DNA of 64,000 nucleotides from Dromiciops gliroides (taxonomy: Eukaryota; Chordata; Mammalia; Microbiotheria; Microbiotheriidae), in the NCBI RefSeq assembly GCF_019393635.1, contig NC_057862.1, positions 91,206,159 through 91,270,158 on the forward strand, in the 5' to 3' direction. The translations under genes and the position numbers were made by a program. Shown piece after piece: positions 46,491 to 58,439 of this stretch (within the stretch, counting starts at the first letter, position 1; every line of letters begins with the position of its first letter). The notes under the pieces were generated by a model that saw nothing but the letters and a program-made list of their open reading frames with translations, made no database searches and was not told the DNA's origin.

Positions 46491-46583
46491 GAAGGAGCGC
46501 GAAGGAGAAAGGGGGAGCGCGGCGGAGAAAGGGGGAGCGCGGCGGAGAAAGGGGGAGCGCGGCGGAGAAAAGGGGAGCGCGGG
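46491..46583 (+). repeat. 20-bp GC-rich minisatellite in RGS10 promoter region
   Basis: Four and a half copies of a 20-bp unit (gggggagcgcggcggagaaa). The three central copies are identical and the outer ones differ by a few bases. It ends 236 bases before the RGS10 start codon. Confidence 0.92.
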
Positions 46584-46818
46584 AAAAGCCAAGGGCGGGG
46601 GTAGGGGGGCCGGGGAGCCCGGGAAGAGCCCCCGCGCGCGCAGCGCGTAGTGGGCCGGCCGCGCACTGAGCGCGCCACGCGGCGCCTCCAGAGGTGGGGG
46701 CCTCGCACTCCGGCTGGGGCGCTGCACGCTCCACCTCCTGCTGCTCTTCCCCAGCTCTCGCGGCTGCCACTGCTGCCTCGGCTCCTCGCAGCTCCGGGTC
46801 TAGCCTCGGCAGCTGGAG

Positions 46819-46867
46819 ATGTTTAACCGGGCAGTGAGCAGGCTCAGCAGAAAGCGGCCGCCTTCAG
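46819..46867 (+). CDS. RGS10: RGS10 first coding exon, regulator of G-protein signalling 10 (5' partial gene)
   Basis: Forty-nine bases encode MFNRAVSRLSRKRPPS plus the first base of the next codon (G, expected to complete D). The donor is GTAAAC at 46868. The sixteen residues match the N-terminus of the human RGS10 isoform starting MFNR. The start context is GAGATGT, with G at -3. RGS10 is a small RGS-box protein that speeds GTP hydrolysis on Gi/Gq-family alpha subunits and is prominent in microglia and immune cells. The RGS domain lies in later exons outside the window. TIAL1 upstream in the same orientation reproduces the human gene order. The residue match is exact over the whole exon, so the call is firm despite its short length. 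Confidence 0.93.
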
Positions 46868-47699
46868 GTAAACGGGTGCTCCCGGAGCCCTCCAGCGCAC
46901 CGGGCATGGGGCGGGGGGTGGGGGGAGTGGAGTGCCAAAGGCTGGCAGGCGGATCTCGGACTTGCAAGGAGCCCGCATCCGAGCCACGAAGTTGGCTTTG
47001 TGCAAACGGGGTGGGCTGCTTAGCGCCCAGAGGGGAGAGCAGGGTGTGTTTTTGGGTAGTGCCCATGGGAACGACTGCCCAAGTTTGACAGAAGAGGGAA
47101 CAGCTCTCCGGCTTGTGCTTGGAGGGCACCCTCCATCACTCAGACAGCAGCCTTCGACCCCAGGCGGGGAGGCTGGCACGGTCGTGTTCCGCCCCCCCCT
47201 CCCCCCGCCCTTTCGCGTTTCCATCTAAACCTTTACTCACTAAGGGGCTGTGTCCAGCCCCCTCAGATCTGGCAGAAAAGGGTTTCTCCTCTCTCTCCAT
47301 TTCCCTTCCTCTCCTTTCCTCCCTCCATTCTCGGGGACCACAGCTTCAAAACTCTGAAAGCAATAGCTATTCTCTCGTTTCGCGTCCCGTTGAGGCGGGG
47401 AGCTGTTTTAAGATGAGCTCGGAGAGAAGACTGAACAGGAAGTTTGGCTTGAAAGAGGAAGACTAGCAGTTTTCTTTTTACTGAATGTCTGGGAGAAACT
47501 AGATACACGCATACACAGACAATCTCTTAAGCACGGTTGGAAGTTAGAATTGAAAAAGCAGAAGTAGGTGAGGATTTCTCTTGGATCCTTTTATTACCTT
47601 CCGTGGGGGAGGGAGGAAATGAGGTTAGGCTCTGGTTAGACAGGGGTCTGTCTCATCTCCATCTTTCCAGCCCTAGTTCTTGTGTCTTTTTTAGGTGTT

Positions 47700-47847
47700 G
47701 AGAGATAGATTTATAGAAGAGAGATAGAGAGGGAGAAAAAGACAAAGGAGATGGAGGAGAGAGGGAGAGGGGGAGAGAGAGAGACAGAGGAAGAGAGAGA
47801 CACAGAGAGACAGAGACACAGAGACAAAAACAGAGAGAGGGAGGGAG

Positions 47848-47924
<77 letters not shown>
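47700..47924 (+). repeat. Purine-rich tract ending in a long (GA)n microsatellite
   Basis: Imperfect AGAG/GGGAG purine repeats from about 47700 pass into about 36 uninterrupted GA units at 47852-47924. It sits 0.9-1.1 kb inside RGS10 intron 1. Long open frames across it on both strands are low-complexity artefacts. Confidence 0.93.
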
Positions 47925-47927
<3 letters not shown>

Positions 47928-48000
47928 TTGTTCCGAAGAGATCAGACAACGGCTCAAATACTCACTTTTGCTCTGCAGGAACTAAACGGAGCGTAAGCAT

Positions 48001-48019
48001 GGGGGGGGGGGCGGGGGAG
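48001..48019 (+). repeat. G-run
   Basis: Eleven consecutive G bases followed by CGGGGGAGG. Confidence 0.8.
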
Positions 48020-48433
48020 GTGTTATAGTAAGCTTTGAATTTTCAGGGAATGACATGGCGACAAAGGATAGGTTCACTTTCATTTCTTCACTTTTGCCAG
48101 ATTTCACCAAGAAGTTCATCCTATGGGGACTGTTACAAGGCTGTGGAGTGGTGAAGTTCCAGGCTTTGACTTGGCTTTCATAGTCCTCACTTACTTGACT
48201 AGGAGAATGAATACATTTTCAATTTTAGGAACTTAACCAACTTTTCCCTACTTTTCTCTCCCTATTTGGCCCCTGAAAGAACCTAAGGAGCATTAAATTC
48301 TAAATTTTATATTATTCCGCATTCTCTTATCTTCAAATCTCGAATATATTTACATAGTTGTCATCCTTGTTCATATTATATCCTTTGCTCTGCTTTTTTC
48401 CTTAATGTTATTTCATATGCAGTAAATATTTCT

Positions 48434-48685
48434 AGGGCAGTTAGGTGGTGCAGTGGATAGAGACCTGGGCTTGGATCCAGGAAGATCAGAATTCAAATCC
48501 AGCCCCAGACACTTACTAGCTGCATGACCTTGGGCAAGTCACTTGACCTTGTTTGTCTCAGTTTCCTCATCTGTAAAATGAGGTAGAGAAAGAAATGGTA
48601 AACTACTTCAGGATCTTTGCCAAGAAAACTCCAAATGGAGTCACAAAGAGACAAACATGACTGAACTGACTGAATAACAACAACA
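48434..48685 (+). mobile_element. Long-form MAR1-like SINE
   Basis: Head GGGCAGTTAGGTGGTGCAG, 'ctcagtttcctcatctgtaaaatgagg', 'ctttgccaagaaaactccaaatgg', 'caaacatgactgaac'. TSD aaatatttc on both sides. Confidence 0.85.
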
Positions 48686-48699
48686 AAATATTTCCCTGT

Positions 48700-48880
48700 G
48701 ATTGAATTTGGAGTTAGATGAGCTTGGTACAAATCCCAACTCTGCTTTTTATACCTGTATGACCTTAGGCAAGTCACCTAATTAATCCCTATAAACTTGG
48801 TTTTCTCATATGTAAATGATAGAGTTGGACTAGATGATCTCTGTGGTTCCTTCCAGTCATAAATCCATCACTCTGTGATG
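48700..48880 (+). mobile_element. MIR-like element
   Basis: 'gaccttaggcaagtcacctaatt' and 'gagttggactagatgatctctgtggttccttcc'. Confidence 0.7.
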
Positions 48881-48889
48881 GACAGACTT

Positions 48890-49080
48890 TATGCTTGTCA
48901 TTTTAAAGAGATCATGTGTATTATTGTGTTATTGTACCCTAGTTTACTCAGCTGTTCTCCTGTTGCTGAACATTTGGGTTGTTTTTAATTTTTGACTCTT
49001 TTAAACACCATTTCTGTACAAATTGCTTCTTTTTTTCTTTTGGATTATTCCCTTGGAGACTATCCCCCTCCCCCCACCCC
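48890..49080 (-). mobile_element. Possible old L1 fragment
   Basis: 'aacatttgggttgtttttaatttttgactc' resembles the antisense 3' region of L1. Confidence 0.4.
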
Positions 49081-49141
49081 CCAAAACAAAAGAAAACAAA
49101 ACCTGCCAGGTCAAAAAGCATGAGCAGTTTTCTATCTTTTT

Positions 49142-49285
49142 TTTTTTTAAGTGAGGCAATTGGGGTTAAGTGACTTGCCCAGGGTCACACAGCTAGTAAG
49201 TGTTAAGTGTCTGAGGCCTGATTTGAACTCAGGTACTCCTGACTCCAGGGCCGGTGCTCTATCCACTGCGCCATCTAGCTGCCCC
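49142..49285 (-). mobile_element. tRNA-derived SINE, B form
   Basis: GAGGCAATTGGGG, GTTAAGTG, TGACTCC, CTCTATCC. TSD ctatctttttt on both sides. Confidence 0.93.
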
Positions 49286-49739
49286 TATCTTTTTTGTAAT
49301 ATATTTGCAGATTGCTTTTTGGAAAGAATGTGTCAATTTAGAGCCCCCCACCTCACCCTTTGTCAACACTCACCCTCCTCATCCTCTAAGAAATATGCTT
49401 ATCAATGTACCTGTTTGGGTGCAACATTACTTAAGCTTTAGTTCAAGGCACCCATAGTGAGACTGATAGCATTTACAGTGTCATCCAGGACAGGACTGGA
49501 TGCCTAGACTAGTCCTTGTGGTACCATGCTTGGTTACCTAATACTTCTATTGGAATCTTGAGACTTAAAAATCTAGCAATCTAGCGTGGAAGAACATGAG
49601 ATCCATTTGGCTAGTGTTGTAATTATCAGGGTAGGGAGCAAAGTAAAGATAAACAAGAGGGTTCAAAATCATGATCTCTAAATTCATGTTCAAGTCTAAC
49701 ATTCTGTGATCTAAGGATGAATGGATAATAAATGGGAAA

Positions 49740-49888
49740 TTTTTTTGGGGGGGCGGCGCAATGGGGGTTAAGTGACTTGCCCAGGGTCACACAGCTAGCA
49801 AGTGTCAAGTGTCTGAGGCTGGATTTGAATTCAGGTCCTCCTAAATCCAGGGTCGGTGCTTTATCCACTGTGCCACCTAGCCACCCCT
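49740..49888 (-). mobile_element. tRNA-derived SINE, A-like
   Basis: GCGCAATGGGGG, GTCAAGTG, CTTTATCC, ending CCACCCC. A short flanking match is tgggaa. Confidence 0.92.
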
Positions 49889-50329
49889 GGGAATAAATAT
49901 TTTTGAAGGGTTTTCCACAATTCCAAGTTTTCCATACATATTATATTATTATAGTTTAATACTCTGATGGTCCAGCTAATGTACTGAAAAATTGATGGGA
50001 GGAAATACCCTTAAAATGATGCTTCTATTCAGTGTTTACAAACTGTCTTTATAATTCTCGTTAAATAAACATGATTGGAGCCTCTTGTTTTTATATCACA
50101 CACATTTCTGGATATATGTCCTCTACCCTTCTCCTCCCCCCACTCCTTCTCAAGTGTCTTTTCTAGTAACAAAGTAAAAGTTGAGGTTAACTTAGAGTGA
50201 CCACATCTGATGGTATATGCCATATTATACACCTGAAGTCCTTTACCTTTCAACTGAAAAGAAAGATATATTTCCTCATTTCCAGCCCTGGGGTCAAGAT
50301 TCATCATAATTACTTAGTATTTGACTTGT

Positions 50330-51190
50330 TTATAAAATGTTTTATTTGAATTATTGCAGTCATTGTTTATATTGTTCTCCAACTCCTGCTTACTTTACTC
50401 AGAATATCAGTTTATATAAATTTTTCCATGTTTCTCTGAATTCCTTATGTTTCTTATGGTACTGTGTTGTTCCATCACATTCATTTGTCTTGTGATTCCC
50501 ACATCAGTGGACACTCTTTATTCCCACTTTTTGCTACCACAATAAGTGCTGCTGTGAATATTTTGGCTTATATGGGATTTTTCTTTTTGTCTTTGACCTC
50601 CTTGATGTGTATGTCCCCAGTAGTGGGTTGTCTGGGTCAAGGTAAATATGAAGAATTTAGAGATTTTTCTCTCATAATTCCACAAGTCTTCTAGAATGGT
50701 TGCACTAGTTCCCAGTTCCACAAAAGTAGGTTCCTGTTGTCTCACAGGTTTTCCAGACTTGACCATTTCTACCTTTTGTCTTCTTTGTCAACTTGGTGGG
50801 TGTGAGATGAAGTCTCAGCATTGTTTTAATTTGCATTTCCCTTGTTTTTATTTATTTGAAGAAATCTTTCATGTGCTTATTGTCAGTTTGAGTTCTTTTG
50901 GTGAAAATTGTTCACGGACTTTCACTACTCTTTTGTTGGATGTTGGCTCTTGTTCTTAAATATCTGTTAATGCTTTATATATCTTGTATTTCTGACTTTT
51001 AGCAGAGACATTTGATGCAAGGATTTTTTTCCCATTTGACGGTTCCCCTTCCTAACCTAACAGTCTTGATTTGGTTCCTGCAAAGACTTTTAAATTGTAT
51101 TTAGTTGAAATGATCTATTTTCTCTTGTCATCCCCATCTCTTGCTAAAGAATGGAAGGTGGTAACTTTCGTAGCTTTTTTCCCAGGTAGA
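50330..51190 (-). mobile_element. L1 LINE ORF2 3' part, old
   Basis: Antisense motifs of the L1 3' region: 'cagtggacactctttattcccactttttgctacc', 'gtgctgctgtgaatattttgg', 'gtccccagtagtgggttgtctgggtcaa', 'ggtgggtgtgagatgaagtctcagcattg'. Strongly diverged. Confidence 0.7.
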
Positions 51191-51349
51191 TGTGTTTTAC
51201 TTTTTCTCCTTACCCAGGCTTGAATAATTCTCCTTCACCTCTTTTCCTTCCCTCCTCCCTAAGAAGATGTTCATTATTTTGGATGACTCTGGGGCTTCTC
51301 CCTAATCCACTGACCTAAAGAAATATGAAAAGTGAATCCTCCCCATAGT

Positions 51350-51495
51350 GAAGCAATTGAAAGAACACTGGATGGATTAGGAATCTGAAGAAATGAATTC
51401 TGTTCCTGGCTCTTTTACTGATTAACTGAGTGACCTTAAACAAGTCATTTCACTTCTTGTAAATGTATGTGTGTTAGATGCTCTGATTGCTAAGG
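51350..51495 (+). mobile_element. MIR-like element
   Basis: 'gaaagaacactggatggattaggaatctgaag' head and 'gagtgaccttaaacaagtcatttcac' core. Confidence 0.65.
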
Positions 51496-51499
51496 TCTC

Positions 51500-52005
51500 T
51501 CTAATTCTAATGAGTAATGACTGTGTTTAAGTATATAGTAGTGAGTATATAGTAGGATTCCCAACTCCTCCCAAGCACTCAGACTTTTCCCTGAGGTCTG
51601 TTAAAGATTATCTCATTAGGCACTTTGAAACATTTTTAGATTTATTACCTGGCTTGAGTTCTTATTTAAAGATGGCAGTGTATGCAGCCATTTAATATCT
51701 TTGTTGTAACAACCCAGCAGAAGGGCAATCTCTGTGAGGGTGAAAACTTTCCCTGTGGAATGTTTCAGGCAGCATGTTTGCTGACTTTTGTAAAGAAAGC
51801 TGTGTTGGTCTCATGGAATTCATCAAATGACAGGCAGGCCAAAGTAGGGCTGGGGGAGATCTCACAGCATTAGGATGTCTTTGCCCTGCCTAACTTTAAA
51901 AAAAAGAAAAATTCACCCAGAGTCAAAAGGATTGCTTTTATTTCTTTACCTTTTATTGATGAGGTTTTTAAAACATCATGATAACTTCCCAAAATGGCCT
52001 TTCTC
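51500..52005. other. Intronic DNA, nothing recognised
   Basis: No assignable element between two MIR-like copies. Confidence 0.5.
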
Positions 52006-52009
52006 CTAA

Positions 52010-52205
52010 TAGGATCTTAGATTTAGAGCCAGAAGGGACTTTAGAGGTCATCTAGGCAAACCCCCTTATTTTTTAGCTGTAGAAACTGAGGCCATAGAGG
52101 TTAGGTAGGTCCCTTGCCTGAGGTAACACAGTTGGTTGAAAGAATGAGTATTAGAACTAGGTCTTCTGACTCAAATAAAGCACACCTTTCACTATATCAA
52201 CCTGC
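52010..52205 (-). mobile_element. MIR-like element
   Basis: 'ccagaagggactttagaggtcatctagg' and 'gctgtagaaactgaggcc', antisense. Confidence 0.7.
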
Positions 52206-52369
52206 CTCACAATAGAACCCTTCCTTATTTAGTAACAGAACCAGAATAAAATACTAATAAACCAGCAAGCAAAGACACCTGATACAGTGACTGTAATTGA
52301 CTGTATATGTAACATTCTGTATCCACAGACTTACCACTTCTCTAACAAGAAGAAGGAAATATGTTCCAA

Positions 52370-53430
52370 AAAAAGCCCTCTGGAACCAATACTGGCCCTT
52401 GCTTTATTCTGTTATCTTTTCGAATTGTCATAATTTACATTATTGTCATCATTACATATATTACTCTCCAAGTTCAGCTTTCTTTTCTCTATATCAATTC
52501 ATATAACTCTTTCCATCTTTCTTGGAATTCTTTTTCTTTGTCATTTCTTACAGAACAAAAAGATTCCAGAATATTCAAGTACAATAATTAGTTCGGCCAT
52601 TCCCAAATCAGTGGACATCACTTTGTTTCCACAAAGTGTAATGCTATGATGGGCCTTTCTCTTGTTGACTTTGGGGTATGTGCTAAATAGAGGGATCAGA
52701 GAATATGGACAATTTAGTACCTTTTCTCACATAATTCCAAATTGTTTTCTAGAATTATTGAACTGATTCAGGACTTCACCAACAGTGTATCCATCTTTTC
52801 ACAAGTCCTTCAATATTGTTTATTTGTCTAATTATTTTTGTGAATTTGTTGGGTATGAAGTGATCCATGAGAATTACTTTAATTGGTATTTCCCTTATTA
52901 ATCATTTGTAGCATTGTTTTCATATGATTGTTTACATTTTGAATTTTGAAAACTCTTTGGCTATATCCTTTGACCAGTTATCAGTTGGGGGATTGGCTTG
53001 TCTTATATACTTGTGTCAATTCTCTATACACTTTAGATATCAGATTTTTATCAGAGATGCTTCAGATCATAGGATCATAGATTTAAAGTTGAAAGGGACT
53101 TTAAAGGGTATCAAGTTAACCCCCCCCATATTTTACAAATGAGGAACTGAAGCCAAGAAAGGTTATATGACTTACATGAAATCACATAGCTAATACTTGT
53201 CTGAGGCAGAATTTAGACCCTTATCTTTCTGATTCCATGCTGCTGCTCTTATTTGCTTGATGCAAACCCCTCCCTCCACCTAAAGCTTTTATTATCTGTT
53301 CTACATTGATTTTATTTGAACAGAATTTTAATAATTTTTTTAAATGGAAATTGTCCATTTTATCTTTTGTGATCTCAGTCCCTTATCTGGTTATGAATTC
53401 TTCCCCTTGCCCTAGCTTTGAAAGATACAC
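52370..53430 (-). mobile_element. L1 LINE ORF2 3' part, old, interrupted
   Basis: 'ccaaatcagtggacatcactttg', 'ttgttttctagaattattgaactgattc', 'ttcaccaacagtgtatcc', 'ttgttgggtatgaagtgatcc'. A MIR-like copy (53065-53265) interrupts it. Confidence 0.7.
53065..53265 (-). mobile_element. MIR-like element inside old L1
   Basis: 'aaagttgaaagggactttaaaggg' and 'caaatgaggaactgaagccaagaaagg'. Confidence 0.7.
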
Positions 53431-53447
53431 TCTTTCATTTTACTCTA

Positions 53448-53796
<349 letters not shown>

Positions 53797-55365
53797 CTTT
53801 CCTTTTACTCTAAATACTTTTTTAAAAAATGATATGACCATTTATATTGAGGTTATTTATACATTTGGAGTTTATTGTCCTGTATAGTGTAAGATGCTGT
53901 TCTAAGCCCACTTTATGCCAAACCACCCCTCATTTTCTACACTAATTTTTACAAATATACAATACAAATAAATATCACTCCCCCTCCCCTTTCCCAGTTA
54001 TTCCATAGAAACAAATAATTCTAAAAAAGAAAAAAGGAGATAAAAATGAATAAAACAAATCCATACATTAAAAATACTGACAATATATACAGTGTTCCAT
54101 AAGATGGACTCATCACCTCTGGAAAAGTGTTCTTATTAAATGCTTTGTGGTTCTTTCTATTTTCATTATTATAATCATCATGTGTATTATTTTCTTGTCT
54201 CTGCTTATATCTCTTGTTTTAGTTCAAGTAAGTCTGCCTACATTTTTCTTTATTCATATAGTTTGTTGTTTCTTACAGTACAAGGATAATTCCATTCTAT
54301 TCATGTGTCATAAAATGTTTATTCATTCCCCAATCAATGAACATCTACTTTATTTCCTGTTCTTTGACTACCACAAAAAGTGCTGCAATAGATATTTTTT
54401 ATATATATGGGGCCTTTCTTTTTATCAATAATCTTGAGACATATGTCCACCATTGGAATCTCTGAAACATAGAAGATGCAAATTATAGCCATTTTATTTA
54501 AATAATTCCAAATTGCTTTCTTAGAATGGTAATACGAATTCACAGCTCTCCCAACAATGTATTAGTTTGCCTATCTTTCCACAATCCTTCCAGCATTGAC
54601 TATTTCCATCTTTGGTCATTTTTACTAATTTGCTGGGTGTGAGGTGAAGAATCAAATTCATTTTGATCTGCATTTCTCTTCTTATTCGTCATTTGGAACA
54701 TTCTTTCATATGGTTGTTAATGGTTTGTAATTCTGTCCTTCTTCTCTCTTACCCTCCACCCTCCACCTTTTCCTCCACTAATTTATGTTGACTATGGAGT
54801 CTTTCCCTAAATAGTTTGTGTTCTGGGGTATATCTGGACTACTGTGCTCATTTGTTTTTATGTATTGTTTTAGCCACTTTTCTATTGTTATTTTGCTGAC
54901 CAGTGCCAAATAACTGATTTTTACCAATCTGTAATATAATTTCATTTTTGGAAACACTCATCTGTCTTTATTCCTAGTCCTACCTTGCCCCAGTTTTCCA
55001 TTATAATTATTGATATTTTTTCCTCCAAATGAATTCTGTTATTTTGGTTTTTTGTTTGTTTTGTTTGTTTTTTCTTTTATGAAGTAACCTTGGTGTAAGT
55101 TGATTGGTGTAGTAATAAATCTATAGATTAATATAGGTGACTTTATTTTAATTATATTGGTATAATTTAGCTATGAACAAAGAATATCTTTGTTTTTATT
55201 TCTGTATAGAGTTTTTGTAGTTTTATTTCTATAAGTCCCTTATGTTTTTGATGCATCAGTTACCTTAGATTTTATTCATTTTATGGTTATTTTAAATGGA
55301 ATTTAGCTTACTTGGCAAGCTTCCATTTTTCTTCATTGCACATGATACTTGGTTTTAAATATGTA

Positions 55366-55514
55366 CTTTTTTTTTTTTTTAACGGGCAATGGGGGTTAAG
55401 CGACTTGCCCAGGGTCATACAGCCAGTAAGTGTCAAGTGTCTGAGGCCAGATTTGAACTCAGGACCTCCTGAATCCAGGGCTGGTACTTTATCCACTGTG
55501 CCACCTAGCCACTT
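55366..55514 (-). mobile_element. tRNA-derived SINE, A-like
   Basis: T-run, GGGCAATGGGGG, GTCAAGTG, CTTTATCC; the 5' end is slightly altered (CTAGCCAC). Confidence 0.92.
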
Positions 55515-56217
55515 TTGATTATATTAGAGATTGAGTCTTCCATATCTATGTGTTTGTTTTTTTTTTTTTAACATAAATGAGTACTTAATTAATCAAAGAC
55601 ATCTATGACAGGCTTTATCAGCATCGTGTGATTTTTGTTGCTAATTATTTTCCTAATATTGCAGATTCTAATGTCACCTGCTCTAAATCCAACTGTCACA
55701 GTAAATGATCTATTAGCTATATTGTTACAATCCTTTTGCTAATATTTTATTTAAATATTTACATTGATATTAGTGATAGTGATTTATGTTTCCCTTTTTT
55801 GATTTTTTTCCCTACCTGCTTTTTGTGGCAGTACTATATTTGTTACATAATAGGAGGCTAGTAGAATGTTTTCTTTCTCTATTGCTGAGAATAATTTTTC
55901 CAGCATTTCCAGTGATTAATTGTTCTTTAAATACTTGATGAAATTAGTTGTAAATCCATCCAGATGAGGTTTTTGTAGCTTATTTATAGCTTGTTCAATT
56001 CTTCTTTTTTGAGATTAGACTATTTCAGGTTTTTGTGTTTTTCTTTTTTTTTTTTTTTATTAACTTGAATCTCGTTTTGTTCCTTTAAATACCAATCCAT
56101 TTCCTTTAATTTCTCAGTTTTTCTGGCATATGGGCTAATGGTTCTGTTCATCAACAAACCTTTAGGAAGTATTGATGATACTTGGCTATGCTTTGTGTAG
56201 CTTTTCAATGACTTATT

Positions 56218-56364
56218 ATTTTTTTTCTGGTGAGGCAATTTGGGGTTAAGTGACTTGCCCAGGGTCACACAGCTAGTAAATGTTAAGTGTCTGAAGTCGG
56301 ATTTGAACTCAGGTCCTCCTGAATCCAGGGCCGGTGCTCTATCAACTGCGCCATCTAGCTGCCC
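56218..56364 (-). mobile_element. tRNA-derived SINE, B form
   Basis: TSD tcaatgacttatt (56205-56217) and tcaatggcttatt (56365-56377). Confidence 0.94.
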
Positions 56365-56709
56365 TCAATGGCTTATTTTTTATGAAATAAATTTGTATTG
56401 ATATCTCTTGTATTTATATAGTATAGTAGTTTCTGTTAATCCTTTATTTCCTTTCTATTTGTTATGAATTCACCTTTTTCACTAAAATTTTTTTTGGTAA
56501 TTTGGTTTCCCAAATATCTGATCATCTCTATAGTTTTCCTTTTTTTAACTAATCTTTTTGCTAGATTTACCCAGATCTGAAAAAATATTAAAGTTTTCTA
56601 CAATTATTGTGTGATAATATATAAATGTAAGTTACTATAATTGTAGTTCTGCTATAATATATAGCCTAAGTTCAACATAAATGACAGTTAAGGTAAGTCA
56701 CTTTACCCA

Positions 56710-56845
56710 TCAAAGGCAGTGTGCTATAGTAGATAGAGCCTGGCCTTGGAGTCAGGAAGACCTAGTCTCAAGTTCTGTCTTTGATACAGACTGAATTGTG
56801 TGATCATGGTTAAATTACTTAATCTTTATGTCACAAGGCTAGTTT
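56710..56845 (+). mobile_element. MIR-like element
   Basis: 'gtgctatagtagatagagcctggccttggagtcaggaagacc' head, then a decayed body. Confidence 0.65.
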
Positions 56846-56929
56846 CTAGGAAGTTAAGTTGCCTGAGAAAATATCGATGCAATGATCGGGGTCACTTCCT
56901 TCACTGATGAAATCACAGGTGTACTTAAA

Positions 56930-57055
56930 AAGTTTCAACCACTGAGTTTTCTCAGATTTGGTAGGCTTTACCAATAACTGTTCTCCCTGGTGTTTAGCAC
57001 AATGTGCCTGTCACATTGTAGGTACTTAATTAATACTTGTTGATTATTTTCAAAG
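56930..57055 (+). mobile_element. L2-like 3' end
   Basis: 'gcacaatgtgcctgtcacattgtaggtacttaattaatacttgttga'. Confidence 0.5.
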
Positions 57056-57114
57056 CCATTTTCACAGTTCATTTAGCTTTTCCCTTAAGACCTCAGTTGA
57101 TATACTATTGGTGT

Positions 57115-57281
57115 GGGGCAGCTAGATGGCGCAGTGGATAGAGCACCGGCCCTGGATTCAGGAGTACCTGAGTTAAAATCTGGCCTCAGACACTTAACAC
57201 TTACTAGCTGTGTGACCCTGGGCAAGTCACTTAACCCCAATTGCCCCTCAAAAAACCCCCCAAAAAACAAACAAAAATAAA
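57115..57281 (+). mobile_element. tRNA-derived SINE, B form
   Basis: TSD gatatactattggtg at 57099-57113 and 57282-57296; A/C-rich tail. Confidence 0.95.
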
Positions 57282-57315
57282 GATATACTATTGGTGCATA
57301 TATTTAAAAAATGGT

Positions 57316-57465
57316 TGGGGCAGCTAGATGGCGCAGTGGATAGAGCACCGGCCCTGGAGTCAGGAGTACCTGAGTTCAAATCCGGCCTCAGACACTTAAC
57401 ACTTACTAGCTGTGTGACCCTGGGCAAGTCACTTAACCCCAATTGCCTCACTAAAAAAAAAAAAA
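57316..57465 (+). mobile_element. tRNA-derived SINE, B form
   Basis: Close to the inferred B consensus. TSD aaaaaatggt on both sides. It lies only about 20 bases after the previous copy's right TSD. Confidence 0.94.
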
Positions 57466-57764
57466 TGGTACTATTTGATTATCTATGGTGACTTTATGCT
57501 TATTGTAGTTTCTCTTTATCTCTGTCCTCATTTTCAACTTTTATTTTTGCCTTATATGAAATCATCGTTGCATCTTTTGTTTATTTGGGGGATTGTTCCA
57601 GGTCTTCATTTTCACTCTGTATACGTTTTTATATTTTAAATGTGTTTCTTATTGTTAGGCCTTGTTTTTATTCATTTGGCCATTCTCTGACATTTCAATG
57701 GGGAATTTGAGGCTTTCACATTTAAAGTTGTTGTTTCTAAGTTTATATTTTCCTCCATTATATT

Positions 57765-57930
57765 GGGTTTTTTTTGTTTTTGTTTGTTTTTTTAGTGAGG
57801 CAATGGGGGTTAAGTGACTTGCCCAGGGTCACACAGCTAAGTAAGTGTTAAGTGTCTGAGGCCGGATTTGAACTCAGGTCCTCCTGACTCCAAGGCCAGT
57901 GCTCTATCCACTGTGCCATCTAGCTGCCCC
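57765..57930 (-). mobile_element. tRNA-derived SINE, B-like
   Basis: TSD cctccattatattg at 57751-57764 and 57931-57944. Confidence 0.95.
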
Positions 57931-58439
57931 CCTCCATTATATTGTTATACTAGTTTTCTCCCTTTTATAAGTAAGATACTTTATCCCCAGGGTTTGTTAG
58001 GTTACTAACCTAGTTTCCTCCCTTAGAATCTTCCTACTTCTCTTCTGATTATCTCAGCCCAAATACCTTGAATTCAATTTCGTTCTCATTCTCATCCTTT
58101 CTCTCTGTCTCTGTCTCTGTCTTTGTTTTTTTCTTTGTCTCTTATCTTTTTGTAGCATAAAGGGATACACTCACACACAAGACACTGACCATATTTGACA
58201 ATGTAGGCCTCCTTCTGCCCCTTATAGTTCACTCTCTCTGCTGAGAGGAAGGCGGCATGTTTTGCTAGGAATACTCTGAAATCAGTACTAATCAACTAAA
58301 TGGAATCAACAAGCATTTGCTAAGTGCTTAATATATGTCAACCACTGTGCCAGATATTGGGGATATAAATCTAAACATGAAAGCAGTCCTTGCCTCCAGC
58401 TAGTTTTCATTCACCGCATTGGTCAGGATTCTAACATCT

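Larger units (their letters stand above)
46090..47470 (+). promoter_or_regulatory. RGS10: CpG island and promoter region of RGS10
   Basis: A sharp change from AT-rich DNA to GC- and CpG-rich DNA around the RGS10 start codon. The densest CpG part is about 46490-47200, with GCGCGCGCAGCGCG at about 46632. A CCAAT motif is at 46091-46095 and GC boxes (GGGCGGGG) occur at about 46593 and 46909. No TATA box is evident near the ATG, which fits a dispersed CpG-island promoter. The transcription start cannot be fixed from sequence, but is probably between 46590 and 46818. Confidence 0.8.
47471..48430 (+). other. Start of RGS10 intron 1 outside CpG core
   Basis: Apart from the purine/GA tract and the G-run, nothing is recognised. 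Confidence 0.6.
53820..57965 (-). mobile_element. Old L1 LINE ORF2 sequence, composite, SINE-riddled
   Basis: Antisense L1 features in 3' to 5' order along the + strand: 'gttatttatacatttggagtttattg', then a second 3' region from 53940 ('ccaatcaatgaacatctac', 'accacaaaaagtgctgcaatag', 'gctgggtgtgaggtgaag'), then RT-region pieces near 55980 ('ttgtaaatccatccagatgagg') and 57720 ('cacatttaaagttg'). At least two copies are joined. Five SINEs interrupt it. Confidence 0.55.

Noticed and set aside
46414-46770. Antisense open frames of 75-118 codons across the RGS10 CpG island
   Set aside because: GC-rich DNA has few stops; the frames run through the minisatellite and match no family I know.
47412-47468. 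ATG with 17 open codons after the RGS10 first exon
   Set aside because: Stops without a donor site and shows no relation to known RGS10 isoforms.
47653-47996. Open frames of 81-98 codons over the GA array
   Set aside because: SLSL/ERER translation of a dinucleotide repeat.
47971-47998. Micro-exon-like pattern CTCTGCAG, 14 bases, GTAAGC in RGS10 intron 1
   Set aside because: Fourteen bases would shift the frame after the first exon, and no homologous exon is known.
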